A DNA stretch of 64,000 nt from Allostella vacuolata. GTDB taxonomy: Bacteria; Pseudomonadota; Alphaproteobacteria; ATCC43930; Allostellaceae. How positions within the stretch are numbered: position 1 is the first letter of the stretch; each line of letters begins with the position of its first letter. The DNA lies in contig AP019702.1 in NCBI GenBank assembly GCA_006739055.1, positions 5,667,388 through 5,731,387 on the forward strand. The letters are read 5' to 3'. The position numbers and the translations under genes were made by a program. Shown here piece by piece: positions 9,026-17,692 of the stretch. Under the pieces are notes generated by a model, which ran no database searches, was not told where the DNA came from, and saw only the letters and a list, made by a program, of their open reading frames with translations.

Positions 9026-10219
9026 CTAGCTGAGGGTACGGACCAGCCGGCCAAGACCGGCCTCGACCTTGTCCGCATCATGCACCAGGGCCACGCGAAT
9101 GTAGGATTGGCCGATGTTGCTGCCGTCGGCGTTCGGCTTGGCGATATAGCCGCCGGGCACCACCTTGACGCCGGCATCCGCCCAGAGCCGGCGGGCCGCG
9201 TCCTCCCCGTCGCCCACGTCGAGCCACAGGAAGAAGCCGCCCGGCGGGCGGTAGAAGCCGAAACGGCCGCCCAGCACCCGCTCGGCAATGTCGAACTTCT
9301 GGCGGTAGAGGGCGCGGTTCTCGGCGACGTGGGTCTCTTCGTTCCACAGCTCGGTCGCCGCTGCCAGCAGCGGCATCGGCACCGTCGCCCCGCCATAGCT
9401 GCGCAGGCGGGTGAAGAGGCGGATCAGGTCCGGGCAACCGGCGACGAAGCCGCAGCGGATACCGGGCGCGCTCGACCGCTTCGACAGCGAATGCATGACC
9501 AGCACATGGTCGGTCGCGCCGCCCAGGGCGGCCGCGGCCTCCAGCGCGCCGGCGGGCGGCGTTTCGTCATAGATCTCCGCATAGCACTCGTCGGCCACGA
9601 GCACGAAATCATGTCGCCGGGCGAGCCCGATCAAGCGCTTCAGGTAGCCGAGGTCGGCCTGCGCGCCCTGCGGGTTGGCCGGCGAGCAGAGATAGAAGAG
9701 CGCGCAGCGATCCAGCGCCTCTTCCGGTATGGCATCGAGATCGGGCAGGAACCCGGTCTCCTTCGTCGCCGCCAGGAACACTGGCTCGGCGCCGGCCATG
9801 ACGGCCGCCGCGCTGTAGACGTGATAGTAGGGATTGGGCAGCAGCACCGTCGGCGGCCGGCCATTCTTCGCCTGCGGCACCGCGACCTGGGCCAGCAGGT
9901 AGAGCCCCTCCTTGGTCCCCGACAGGGGCAGGACCTGGCGGTCGGGATCGATCATCCCGTCCGGCAATCCATAACGGCGTCCCAGCCAGCCGGCTACGGC
10001 GCGACGGAACTCGGGACCGCCTTCGTTGCCGGGATACCGGCCCCAGAGATGGGCATTCCGGGCGACCGTTTCGGCGAGCAAAGGCGGCGGCGGATGCTGC
10101 GGCTCGCCGGCGGACATCAGCAGGGGCGCTTCGTTGGCCAGCGGTTGAACCCCGGCGAGCAGTTTGGCCAGCCGATAGAACGGGTTGTCCCCCAGCATTT
10201 CCAGACGGTCGTTCAGCAT
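9026..10219 (-). CDS. Pyridoxal-phosphate aminotransferase, class I/II (DapC-like)
   Basis: About 397 residues of fold-type I aminotransferase. The cofactor lysine is Lys247 in HSLSKRSSAPGIRCG, preceded by a 'VLVADECYAEIYDE' Asp/Tyr pair and followed by 'FFLWLDVG' near the C terminus. The N terminus MLNDRLEMLGDNPFYRL matches the start of succinyldiaminopimelate aminotransferases (DapC) of Alpha- and Betaproteobacteria, which decided the start at 10219; in-frame ATGs at 10234 and 10267 are possible. DapC makes N-succinyl-LL-diaminopimelate for lysine and peptidoglycan. Specificity within this family cannot be read from motifs alone. It is upstream of and codirectional with ftsK (about 40 bp gap), so they may share a transcript. 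Confidence 0.85.
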   Translation of the reverse strand: MLNDRLEMLGDNPFYRLAKLLAGVQPLANEAPLLMSAGEPQHPPPPLLAETVARNAHLWGRYPGNEGGPEFRRAVAGWLGRRYGLPDGMIDPDRQVLPLSGTKEGLYLLAQVAVPQAKNGRPPTVLLPNPYYHVYSAAAVMAGAEPVFLAATKETGFLPDLDAIPEEALDRCALFYLCSPANPQGAQADLGYLKRLIGLARRHDFVLVADECYAEIYDETPPAGALEAAAALGGATDHVLVMHSLSKRSSAPGIRCGFVAGCPDLIRLFTRLRSYGGATVPMPLLAAATELWNEETHVAENRALYRQKFDIAERVLGGRFGFYRPPGGFFLWLDVGDGEDAARRLWADAGVKVVPGGYIAKPNADGSNIGQSYIRVALVHDADKVEAGLGRLVRTLS

Positions 10220-10348
10220 TGCCTGCGATTCCATGGGAAGCCGGCGATGGTAGCCGCCGACCTCCATGGAAACAACTCTCTGGCCAGATTGGTTGAAGTG
10301 GACTGTCCAGATATCGCAACCGGACGGCGCCCGCGGCCGAACTGAGCG

Positions 10349-10377
10349 TTGCACTTTCTTGTCACGAAACGCATAGT
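10349..10377 (+). promoter_or_regulatory. Candidate sigma-70 promoter for the dipeptide-type ABC operon
   Basis: TTGCAC at 10349-10354 and CATAGT at 10372-10377 are separated by 17 bp. That would start transcription near 10385, about 30 bp before the binding-protein ATG at 10416. It lies in the intergenic region shared with the divergent aminotransferase. Match to consensus is moderate (4 of 6 in each box). Confidence 0.4.
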
Positions 10378-10415
10378 CGAGCCGATCGACCCTTGCTCAC
10401 ACCGGAGACGGAAGC

Positions 10416-11969
10416 ATGCGCCGTGCCGCCCTCGCTCTGACCTTGTTCGCCGCCCCCTGGATCGTCGGCCCGGCGGCTGCGCAGTCGCCCGGCACGCTCA
10501 GGGTCTCGATCAATGCGGATATCCGGACCAACGACCCCGGCGTCAACCGCGACGGCAATACCGACGGCGTGATGATGCATGTCCTGGAAGGGCTGGTCGG
10601 CCTGACCGAGAACGGCGACGTGGCGCCCCTGCTGGCGGCCAGGATCGACGTGTCGGACGACGGCAAGACCTATACCTTCACCCTGCGCGACGGGGTCACC
10701 TTCCACAACGGCCAGCCGCTCACCTCGGCCGATGTCGCCTGGACGTGGAAGCGGTACCTCGATCCGGCGACCAAGTGGCGCTGCCAGTCGGAGTTCGGCG
10801 GCAAGGGCCTGACCAGGATCGAAGCCGTGGAGACGCCGGACGCGCGCACGGCCGTGTTCCGCATCGACAAGCCGACCGCCATCTTCCTGTCGGTCATGGC
10901 CCGGCCCGATTGCGGCGGCTCGGCAATCCTGCACAAGGACTCCGTCGACGCGGACGGCAAGTGGAAGGGCCCGATCGCGACCGGGCCGTTCAAGTTCGGC
11001 GAATGGAAGCGCAGCGAGTTCATCGAGCTGGAGCGTTTCGCCGGCTATGCCTCGCTGCCCGGCCCCCGCGACGGCTATGTCGGCGGCAAGAAGGCCGAGG
11101 TCGAGCGCGTCCGGTTCCTGGTCATTCCCGACCCCGCCGCGACCAAGGCAGCCTTGCTGGCGGGCTCGATCGACGTCTGGGCGGACGCGTCCGCCGAGGA
11201 CCTCCCGGAGCTGAAGCGGCGCAGCGACATCACGGTGGATACGGCGCCCACCATGTCGGTCAGCGGCTTCCTGCTCCAGACCAGGGATCCGGTCCTGCAG
11301 GACGTGCGGGTGCGGCGCGCCATCGCGCATGCGATCGACACGGCCGAGATCGCCACTGGCATCACCCAGGGCACGGCCCAGCCCAACGCCTCGATGGTGC
11401 CTGTCCCCAGCTCCTACTACAGCAAGGTCCAGGCCCAGCGCCTCGCGGCCGATCCCGCAGCGGCGAAGAAGCTGCTGGCGGAGGCCGGCTACCGCGGCCA
11501 GACGATCAAGATCCTGGCCAACAAGCGCTACGGCGCGATGTACGATGCGGCCGTGCTGGCGCAGGCGATGATGCAGCAGGCGGGCATCACCGCCGAGCTC
11601 GAGGTGCTGGAGTGGGCGACCCAGCTCGACCGCTACCTCAAGGGCGACTACCAGATGATGTCGTTCTCCTACTCCGCGCGCCTCGATGCTGCCCTGAACT
11701 ACGAGATGATGAGCGGCCCGAAGGCGACCCAGCCGCGCAAGGTCTGGGACAACCCCGAGGCCCTGAAGCTGCTGGGAGAGGCCATGGTGGTCGCCGACCG
11801 GAGCCGGCGCCAGGCCATCTTCGACCGGCTGCACACCATGTTCCTGGCCGATGTCCCGATGCTGGTCCTATACAACGGCGTCGACATCGCCGCCTCCGGC
11901 AAGCGGGCGAAGGGCTACAAGGGCTGGGCCGCCGGCCAGCCGCGCCTGTGGGGCGTCTCGCTGCAATAG
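10416..11969 (+). CDS. ABC transporter substrate-binding protein, family 5 (dipeptide/oligopeptide type)
   Basis: A 517-residue periplasmic binding protein. The signal peptide (MRRAALALTLFAAPWIVGPAAA) ends near residue 22. Family 5 features are present: 'GLTENGDVAPLLAARIDVSDDGKTYTFTLRDGVTFHNG' near residues 64-102 and 'VRVRRAIAHAID' near 295-306, both standard in DppA, OppA and GsiB-like proteins. It is first in a run of four transporter genes ending in a fused ATPase, followed by a regulator gene. The family binds peptides but also opines, glutathione, nickel chelates and other amines, so the ligand is open. The nitrogen genes downstream suggest a nitrogenous solute (inference). Confidence 0.92.
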   Translation: MRRAALALTLFAAPWIVGPAAAQSPGTLRVSINADIRTNDPGVNRDGNTDGVMMHVLEGLVGLTENGDVAPLLAARIDVSDDGKTYTFTLRDGVTFHNGQPLTSADVAWTWKRYLDPATKWRCQSEFGGKGLTRIEAVETPDARTAVFRIDKPTAIFLSVMARPDCGGSAILHKDSVDADGKWKGPIATGPFKFGEWKRSEFIELERFAGYASLPGPRDGYVGGKKAEVERVRFLVIPDPAATKAALLAGSIDVWADASAEDLPELKRRSDITVDTAPTMSVSGFLLQTRDPVLQDVRVRRAIAHAIDTAEIATGITQGTAQPNASMVPVPSSYYSKVQAQRLAADPAAAKKLLAEAGYRGQTIKILANKRYGAMYDAAVLAQAMMQQAGITAELEVLEWATQLDRYLKGDYQMMSFSYSARLDAALNYEMMSGPKATQPRKVWDNPEALKLLGEAMVVADRSRRQAIFDRLHTMFLADVPMLVLYNGVDIAASGKRAKGYKGWAAGQPRLWGVSLQ

Positions 11970-12008
11970 CTTCCCGTCCGCCTCGTCCTTCGGAAGGCCC
12001 TCATCTCC

Positions 12009-12953
12009 GTGCTGCGCTACATCCTCCACCGCCTGCTGATGACGGTGCCGACGGCACTGCTCGTCGCGCTCGCGGTCTTCGTCCTGCTGCGGCTGGTCCC
12101 GGGCGATCCGGCCCAGCTCATGCTGGGCGACACCGCGACCGAAGAAACGCTGGCCGAGCTGCGTAGCCAGCTCGGCCTCGACCAGTCGATCCCGGTGCAG
12201 TTCATGTACTGGCTTGGCAACGTGCTCGTGGGCGACTTCGGTCGCTCGATCACCAACGACCTGCCGGTGCTGCCGCTGATCCTCGATCGCTTCCGGGTCA
12301 GCGCCAGCATCGTGCTGGTGGCGGTCCTGCTGGCGACGCTCGTCGCCGTGCCGGCCGGGATGATCGCAGCCTGGAAGCAGAACAGCCTGGGCGACCTGAT
12401 GATCGTCGCCGGCGCCACCATGCTGCTGTCCATCCCGAGCTTCTGGCTGGGCCTGCTGATGCTGCTGCTGTTCGGGGTCAAGCTCGGCTGGCTGCCCGTG
12501 GTCGGCTATGTCTCCTTCGCCGAGGATTTCGGCCGGGCGCTCGCCTACGTCGTCCTGCCGACCGCGACCCTGACCCTGATCGAGATCGGCGTCGTCACGC
12601 GCATGGCGCGGGCCGCAACCATCGAGGTGCTGCGGCTCGAATACATCACCCACGCCCGGGCCAAGGGCGTGCCCGAGGGCCGGGTGCTGTGGCGCCACGC
12701 GCTGCCCAATGCCTTCGCGCCCACCTGGACCCTGCTCGGCCTGATCCTCGGCAACCTGCTGGGCGGCATCGCCGTCATCGAGACCGTCTTCACCCTGCCC
12801 GGCCTGGGCCGGTTGCTGGTCGACGGGATCTTCGCGCGAGACTATCCGGTGGTGCAGGGCTGCCTGCTGTTCATCGCCATCATGTACGTCCTGGTCAATC
12901 TCCTGGTGGACCTGCTCTACCCCGTGTTCGATCCGCGGGTAGCGGCGGAATGA
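12009..12953 (+). CDS. ABC transporter permease, DppB/OppB type
   Basis: A 314-residue inner-membrane permease with about six helices. The first is immediately N-terminal (LLMTVPTALLVALAVFVLLRL), followed by the conserved 'PGDPAQLMLGD' and 'LGLDQSIPVQF' stretches of DppB. The EAA loop 'THARAKGVPEGRVLWRHALPNA' is in the last third. The start at 12009 follows the binding-protein stop by 39 bp. Its end overlaps or abuts the DppC-type permease gene, which forms the other half of the channel. Confidence 0.93.
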   Translation: MLRYILHRLLMTVPTALLVALAVFVLLRLVPGDPAQLMLGDTATEETLAELRSQLGLDQSIPVQFMYWLGNVLVGDFGRSITNDLPVLPLILDRFRVSASIVLVAVLLATLVAVPAGMIAAWKQNSLGDLMIVAGATMLLSIPSFWLGLLMLLLFGVKLGWLPVVGYVSFAEDFGRALAYVVLPTATLTLIEIGVVTRMARAATIEVLRLEYITHARAKGVPEGRVLWRHALPNAFAPTWTLLGLILGNLLGGIAVIETVFTLPGLGRLLVDGIFARDYPVVQGCLLFIAIMYVLVNLLVDLLYPVFDPRVAAE

Positions 12954-12961
12954 GGTCGCGG

Positions 12962-13774
12962 ATGCGCCTGCGCGCCAATGCCGTCATCGGCGGAACGTTG
13001 ATCGGCCTGCTCGCCACGGTCAGCTTCACCGCCAACTTCTGGACCCCCTACGCGCCGCTGCGGATCAACCTGCGGGCGCGGCTGCGTCCGCCGTCGGACC
13101 TCTACTGGCTCGGCACCGACGAGTTCGGCCGCGACGTCATCAGCCGCCTGATGGCGGGGGCCGCCACCAGCGCGCTGGTGGCGCTGATGACCGTGGTTGC
13201 CGCCGTCGTTCTGGGCGTCGTCATTGGCGTCCTGGCGGGCTTCCTGCGCGGCTGGCTCGACCGCGTCCTCATGGCGATCAACGACACCCTGCTGGCCTTC
13301 CCCGGCATCCTGCTGGCGCTGGGCCTGATGGCGGTGATCGGCCCCAACAAGTGGGGCATCATCCTGGCGCTGGGCCTCGCCTACGCGCCGTCGGTGGTCC
13401 GCGTCGTCCGCGGCGCCGTGCTGTCGGTGCGCGAGCGCGAGTACATCGAGGCCTCCCGCGTCATCGGCAATTCCGAGGTCTACACGATGGCCCGCCACGT
13501 CCTGCCGAACTGCGTGGCGCCGATCGTCGTGCTCGCCACCAGCATGTTCGGCTGGGTGGTCCTGGCGGAGAGCGCGCTCAGCTTCCTCGGCCTCGGCGTG
13601 CCGCCACCCGCGCCGACCTGGGGCAACATGCTGTCGGCCGCCCGGCCCTATCTCGACCAGGCGCCGTGGCTGTCGATCGCGCCCGGCCTGTGCATCGCGC
13701 TGACCCTGCTCGGCATCAATCTCCTGGGCGACGCGCTGCGCGACCGCCTCGACCCACGCATGGTTGCGGCATGA
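12962..13774 (+). CDS. ABC transporter permease, DppC/OppC type
   Basis: About 270 residues. It has an N-terminal helix followed by 'LRPPSDLYWLGTDEFGRDVISRLMAGA', the DppC/OppC hallmark, a central membrane domain, and the EAA loop 'EASRVIGNSEVYTMARHVLPN'. I placed the start at 12962 because GAGG lies 7 bp upstream. An ATG at 12950 that overlaps the previous stop (ATGA) would add four residues. It pairs with the preceding permease. Its stop codon overlaps the start of the ATPase gene by four bases, so translation is probably coupled. Confidence 0.93.
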   Translation: MRLRANAVIGGTLIGLLATVSFTANFWTPYAPLRINLRARLRPPSDLYWLGTDEFGRDVISRLMAGAATSALVALMTVVAAVVLGVVIGVLAGFLRGWLDRVLMAINDTLLAFPGILLALGLMAVIGPNKWGIILALGLAYAPSVVRVVRGAVLSVREREYIEASRVIGNSEVYTMARHVLPNCVAPIVVLATSMFGWVVLAESALSFLGLGVPPPAPTWGNMLSAARPYLDQAPWLSIAPGLCIALTLLGINLLGDALRDRLDPRMVAA

Positions 13775-15399
13775 CCCCGACCCGTCCCAGCGCCGTTCCT
13801 GCCGGCCCCGGCCCGCTCCTGGCCGTGACCGACCTGTCGGTCACGGCCGGCGACCGCACCGTGGTCGACCGGGTGTCGTTCTCCCTCCAGCCCGGCGAGA
13901 TCATGGCGCTGGTCGGCGAATCCGGCAGCGGCAAGACGATGGCCGCGCGCTCGGTGCTCGACCTCCTGCCGCCGGGCGTGCGCCGCAGCGGCGGCCGGAT
14001 CCTGTTCGACGGCCGCGACCTCTCCGCCCTGCCGCCGTCGGCGATGCGGGCGCTGCGCGGACCCGGCATCGGCATGGTCTTCCAGGAGCCGATGGTCTCG
14101 CTCAACCCCGCGCTGACGATCGGCTCGCAGCTGGCCGAGGGGCTGGAGCTGCACCGCAAGCTGCCGAAGGACGAGGTGCGGCGGCTGTGCCGGCAGATGC
14201 TCGACCGGGTGCAGATCACCGACCCGGACCGCTGCCTCGCCGCCTACCCGCACGAATTCTCGGGCGGGATGCGCCAGCGCATCATGCTGGCCGCGGTCAT
14301 GCTGCTGCAGCCGAAGCTGCTCCTGGCCGACGAGCCGACCACGGCGCTGGACACGCTGACCCAGCGCGAGGTGCTCGATCTGATGGTCGAGCTGACCCGC
14401 GACAACGGCACCGCGGTCATTCTCATCACCCACAATCTCGGCCTGGTCGGCCGCTATGCCTCGAACGCGGTGGTGATGGAGCGCGGCCGGGTGGTGGAGG
14501 CCGGGTCGTCGCGCGACATCCTGCTCCGGCCGCAGCAGCCCTATACCCAGACCCTGGTCGGCGCCCTGCCGCGACGCGGCCCGGCCCGGCCGGTGCCGCC
14601 CGACGCCAGGCCGATCGTCTCGGTCCGCGACCTGGAGGTGCTGTTCCCCGGCCGCAAGCACCTCTTCCGGGCCGGCCGGCCGGTCCATGCGGTGAAGGGC
14701 GTCAGCCTCGACGTGCGCCCGGGCGAGGTGCTGGCGGTGGTCGGCGGCAGCGGGTCGGGCAAGACGACGCTGGGCCGCGCCATCCTCGGCCTCGTCCCGG
14801 CCAAGGCGGGCCGCATCCATTTCGCCGGCACCGACATCGCCGCCAGCGACCCGGCCGCGATGCGCCGTTTCCGGCTGGCCTGCCAGCTGGTGTTCCAGGA
14901 CCCCTACTCCTCGCTCGACCCGCGCATGCGCGTCGGTCCCATCGTGGCCGAGCCGCTGCGCCATGCCGAGGGCATGGACGGCAAGGCCAAGGCCGTCCGC
15001 GTCGCCGAAGTGCTGGAGGAAGTGGGCCTGGCCGGCTTCGCCGACCGCCACCCGCACGCGCTCTCGGGCGGCCAGCGGCAGCGGGTGGCGATCGCCCGGG
15101 CACTCGTCCGCCGCCCGGCCTTCGTCGTCGCCGACGAGCCGGTCTCGGCCCTCGACATGACGATCCAGCAGCAGGTGCTGTCGCTCTTGCAGCGGCTCCA
15201 GGCACAGCACGGCTTCGCCTGCCTCTTCATCTCCCACGACCTGGCCGCGGTCGCCCAGATCGCCGACCGCGTCGCAGTGATGGAGCATGGCCTGGTGGTG
15301 GAGACGGGGACGCGGGACGAGATCTTCGACCGTCCGCAGCATCCCTACACCAAGGCCCTGCTGGAAGCCTCGCCCAGGATCGACGACCTGGCGGCATGA
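13771..15399 (+). CDS. Fused double ATP-binding protein of dipeptide-type ABC importer (DppD-DppF fusion)
   Basis: A 542-residue protein carrying two complete nucleotide-binding domains, normally two polypeptides (DppD and DppF). Domain 1 has Walker A GESGSGKT at 49-56 and the signature FSGGMRQR near 163. Domain 2 has Walker A GGSGSGKT near 325-332 and the signature LSGGQRQR near 431. Each is followed by its Walker B and an 'HPYTKAL/QPYTQTL' oligopeptide-transporter C-terminal motif. Such fusions are known (GsiA, YejF). The ATG overlaps the permease stop, and the stop overlaps the start of the XRE-cupin gene, so importer and regulator are translationally linked. Confidence 0.93.
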   Translation: MTPTRPSAVPAGPGPLLAVTDLSVTAGDRTVVDRVSFSLQPGEIMALVGESGSGKTMAARSVLDLLPPGVRRSGGRILFDGRDLSALPPSAMRALRGPGIGMVFQEPMVSLNPALTIGSQLAEGLELHRKLPKDEVRRLCRQMLDRVQITDPDRCLAAYPHEFSGGMRQRIMLAAVMLLQPKLLLADEPTTALDTLTQREVLDLMVELTRDNGTAVILITHNLGLVGRYASNAVVMERGRVVEAGSSRDILLRPQQPYTQTLVGALPRRGPARPVPPDARPIVSVRDLEVLFPGRKHLFRAGRPVHAVKGVSLDVRPGEVLAVVGGSGSGKTTLGRAILGLVPAKAGRIHFAGTDIAASDPAAMRRFRLACQLVFQDPYSSLDPRMRVGPIVAEPLRHAEGMDGKAKAVRVAEVLEEVGLAGFADRHPHALSGGQRQRVAIARALVRRPAFVVADEPVSALDMTIQQQVLSLLQRLQAQHGFACLFISHDLAAVAQIADRVAVMEHGLVVETGTRDEIFDRPQHPYTKALLEASPRIDDLAA

Positions 15400-16025
15400 A
15401 GCGCCCGGCCGCCACCCCAGCCCCTCCCGACCCGGCACACCGTCCGCCGGAGGGACGGCTGGAAGCGGCGATCGGCCGGGCGGTGCGGGCCTTCCGGCAG
15501 CGCCACGACCTGACGGTGGCGGCGCTGGCGGCGCGTGCCGGCCTGTCGGTCGGCATGCTGTCGAAGATCGAGAACGGCCGCACCTCGCCCTCGCTTGGTA
15601 CCATCCAGCGGCTGGCCGACGCGCTCGGCGTGCCGGTCACCGCCTTCCTGCGCTCCTACGAGGAGCAGCGCGACGCGGTCTATGTCCCGGCGGGCCAGGG
15701 GCTGGCGATCGAGCGCCGCGGCACCCGCGCCGGGCACCAGTACCAGCTGCTGGGGCACGGCATCGGCAAGCGCATCGCGGTCGAGCCCTACCTCATCACG
15801 CTCACCGAGAAGTCCGACGTCTTCCCGGTCTTCCAGCACGCGGGACAGGAGTTCATCCACATGCTGGCGGGCGAGGTGGTCTATCGCCACGGCGCCAAGG
15901 CGTGGCTGCTGCGCCCTGGCGATTCCCTGTTGTTCGACGCGGATGCCCCGCACGGGCCGGAGGAACTGCGCCGCCTGCCGATCCGCTTCCTGTCGATTCT
16001 CGTCTCGGAGCGCGAGGAGCGCTGA
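15396..16025 (+). CDS. XRE-family transcriptional regulator with C-terminal cupin domain
   Basis: A 209-residue regulator. A helix-turn-helix of the lambda-repressor type spans roughly residues 24-80 ('LTVAALAARAGLSVGMLSKIENGRTSPS'). A cupin sensory domain occupies about 120-205 with 'FQHAGQEFIHMLAGEVVYRHG'. The architecture is that of PuuR/SutR-like regulators, which typically sense small amines, amino acids or their derivatives and act next to their targets. The gene overlaps the fused ATPase by four bases (ATGA). It lies 76 bp upstream of glxB, and an array of GGAAA/TTTCC half-sites stands in that gap, so it probably controls glxBCD and perhaps its own operon. Confidence 0.9.
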   Translation: MKRPAATPAPPDPAHRPPEGRLEAAIGRAVRAFRQRHDLTVAALAARAGLSVGMLSKIENGRTSPSLGTIQRLADALGVPVTAFLRSYEEQRDAVYVPAGQGLAIERRGTRAGHQYQLLGHGIGKRIAVEPYLITLTEKSDVFPVFQHAGQEFIHMLAGEVVYRHGAKAWLLRPGDSLLFDADAPHGPEELRRLPIRFLSILVSEREER

Positions 16026-16028
16026 TCG

Positions 16029-16049
16029 GGAAATTTTCCTGTAAGGAAA
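16029..16049. promoter_or_regulatory. Half-site array, candidate XRE-cupin operator upstream of glxB
   Basis: Three alternating half-sites are visible: GGAAA (16029-16033), TTTCC (16035-16039) and GGAAA (16045-16049). They form two overlapping inverted repeats, GGAAA-N1-TTTCC and TTTCC-N5-GGAAA. The stretch is conspicuously AT-rich for this genome. It lies between the XRE-cupin gene and glxB, 53 bp before the glxB start, a natural place for an operator. Binding is inferred. Confidence 0.5.
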
Positions 16050-16101
16050 TATTGTTGCTTTCGATTGCGTGCCGCAGCGCGCGGCTCCTAAAGTCGCCGC
16101 C

Positions 16102-17001
16102 ATGTGCGGAATTGTCGGACTGTTCCTGAAGAACGAGGCGCTGCGGCCGGACCTGGGCCGGCTGCTGGCGCGCATGCTGGTGGAGATGGGCGATCGCGGG
16201 CCGGACAGCGCCGGCTTCGCCGTCTATCGCCGCCCCGCGCCGGAGGGCTCGGTCAAGATCACCCTCTTCCATCCGGACCCGGCCCATGACTGGGCGGCGC
16301 TGGCCGCTGCCTTCGCGCGGTCGATCGACCGCCCGGCGGCGGCCGAGCCGCGCGGCAACCACGCGGTGCTGACCGTCTCGGCGGAAGAGGGGCCGGCGCG
16401 CGCCTGGCTGGCTGCCCACCACCCCGAGGTACGGGTGATGGGCTTCGGCCGGCGCATCGAGGTGTTCAAGGACATGGGCGGCCCGGACGAGGTCGCGCGC
16501 CGCTTCGACCTGGCCGGCATGGACGGGACCCATGCGCTCGGCCACACCCGCATGGCGACCGAGAGCGCGGTCACCACCGAGCACTCCCACCCGTTCGCGG
16601 TCGGGTCCGAGCTGTGCCTCGTCCATAACGGCTCGCTGTCCAATCACAACCGCCTGCGCCGCAACCTCGCCCGCGCCGGCATCCGCTTCGGCACCGACAA
16701 CGACAGCGAGGTCGCGGCCGGCTACTTCGCCCATCGGCTGCAGCAGGGCGATTCCCTGGCCGATGCGATGCGCGCCGGGCTCGACGACCTCGACGGCTTC
16801 TACACCTTCGCCGTCGGCACCCGGGACGGCTTCGCCGTGCTGCGCGACCCGGTGGCCTGCAAGCCGGCGATCCTGGCCGAGACCGACGACTGGGTCGCCA
16901 TGGGGTCGGAATGGAAGGCGATCGCGCCCTTGCCCGGTTCCGCCCGCGCCCGGGTGTGGGAGCCGGAGCCGGCCACCGTCTATGCCTGGGGGCGCGCGTG
17001 A
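16102..17001 (+). CDS. glxB: Class II glutamine amidotransferase, GlxB/MgsA type
   Basis: A 299-residue stand-alone Ntn-type glutaminase domain. The start was set at 16102 because the enzyme family needs Cys2 as the N-terminal nucleophile (MCGIVGLF). The frame is open 11 codons upstream but that would bury the cysteine. Other active-site motifs: 'GHTRMATESAVTTEHSHPF' and 'LVHNGSLSNHN'. The domain corresponds to the N-terminal part of glutamate synthase GltB. As a separate subunit next to glxC and glxD it forms the GlxBCD / N-methylglutamate synthase (MgsABC) complex, where it would release ammonia from glutamine or handle gamma-glutamyl amides. It overlaps glxC by four bases. Confidence 0.88.
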   Translation: MCGIVGLFLKNEALRPDLGRLLARMLVEMGDRGPDSAGFAVYRRPAPEGSVKITLFHPDPAHDWAALAAAFARSIDRPAAAEPRGNHAVLTVSAEEGPARAWLAAHHPEVRVMGFGRRIEVFKDMGGPDEVARRFDLAGMDGTHALGHTRMATESAVTTEHSHPFAVGSELCLVHNGSLSNHNRLRRNLARAGIRFGTDNDSEVAAGYFAHRLQQGDSLADAMRAGLDDLDGFYTFAVGTRDGFAVLRDPVACKPAILAETDDWVAMGSEWKAIAPLPGSARARVWEPEPATVYAWGRA

Positions 17002-17681
17002 TCACGGTCGACCTTGAGCTCGCGACGGTCCGCGAGCTGAACCAGCGCCTGCACGACCTGCCGCCCGACACCAACGAGCGCGCCTGGACGATCGTCAACC
17101 CGGGCGGGCGGCACGCGCTGCTGGCCGGCCTGACCCGGCCGGTCTCGATCACCGTCGAGGGGCATGTCGGCTACTACTGCGCGGGGATGAACGAGGCGGC
17201 CGAGATCGTCATCGACGGCCATGCCGGCGTCGGCGTGGCCGAGAACATCATGTCCGGCACCGTCCGGGTGCGCGGCAACGCCTCCCAGGCGGCCGGGGCC
17301 TCCGGCCATGGCGGCCTGCTCGTCATCGAGGGCGATGCCAGCGCGCGCTGCGGCATCTCGATGAAGGGGGTCGACATCGTGGTCGGCGGCTCGGTCGGGC
17401 ACATGAGCGCCTTCATGGCCCAGGCGGGGCGGCTGGTCGTCTGCGGCGATGCCGGCGGCGACCTCGGCGATTCGCTGTACGAGGCGGTGATCTACGTCCA
17501 GGGCCGCGTCACCAGCCTGGGTGCCGACTGCGAGGAACAGCCGATGGCCGACGCCGACCGCGCGGCGGTGGCGGACCTGCTGGCCCGGACGGGCATCCCG
17601 GGCGATCCGGCGCGCTTCCGGCGCTACGGCTCCGCCCGCCGGCTCTACCACTTCCACGTCGACCACGCCGACGCCTATTGA
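16998..17681 (+). CDS. glxC: GXGXG-motif protein, GlxC/MgsB type (GltB C-terminal beta-helix domain)
   Basis: A 227-residue protein made largely of a right-handed beta-helix with repeating G-x-x-G-x-x-x-G turns (for instance 'VRVRGNASQAAGASGHGG' and 'DIVVGGSVGHMSAFMAQAG'). It corresponds to the C-terminal structural domain of glutamate synthase, separated as its own gene as in glxC/mgsB. The start is GTG at 16998, overlapping the glxB stop (GTGA); a longer open frame upstream lies inside glxB. It is likely the middle subunit of the three-part synthase. Confidence 0.88.
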   Translation: MITVDLELATVRELNQRLHDLPPDTNERAWTIVNPGGRHALLAGLTRPVSITVEGHVGYYCAGMNEAAEIVIDGHAGVGVAENIMSGTVRVRGNASQAAGASGHGGLLVIEGDASARCGISMKGVDIVVGGSVGHMSAFMAQAGRLVVCGDAGGDLGDSLYEAVIYVQGRVTSLGADCEEQPMADADRAAVADLLARTGIPGDPARFRRYGSARRLYHFHVDHADAY

Positions 17682-17692
17682 GGCCATAGAGA

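Noticed and set aside
10281-10340. Palindrome CTGGCCAG and neighbouring sequence as a sigma-54 or operator site before the dipeptide-type ABC operon
   Set aside because: The -12 half does not fit at the required spacing, and an 8-bp GC-rich palindrome is too common here.
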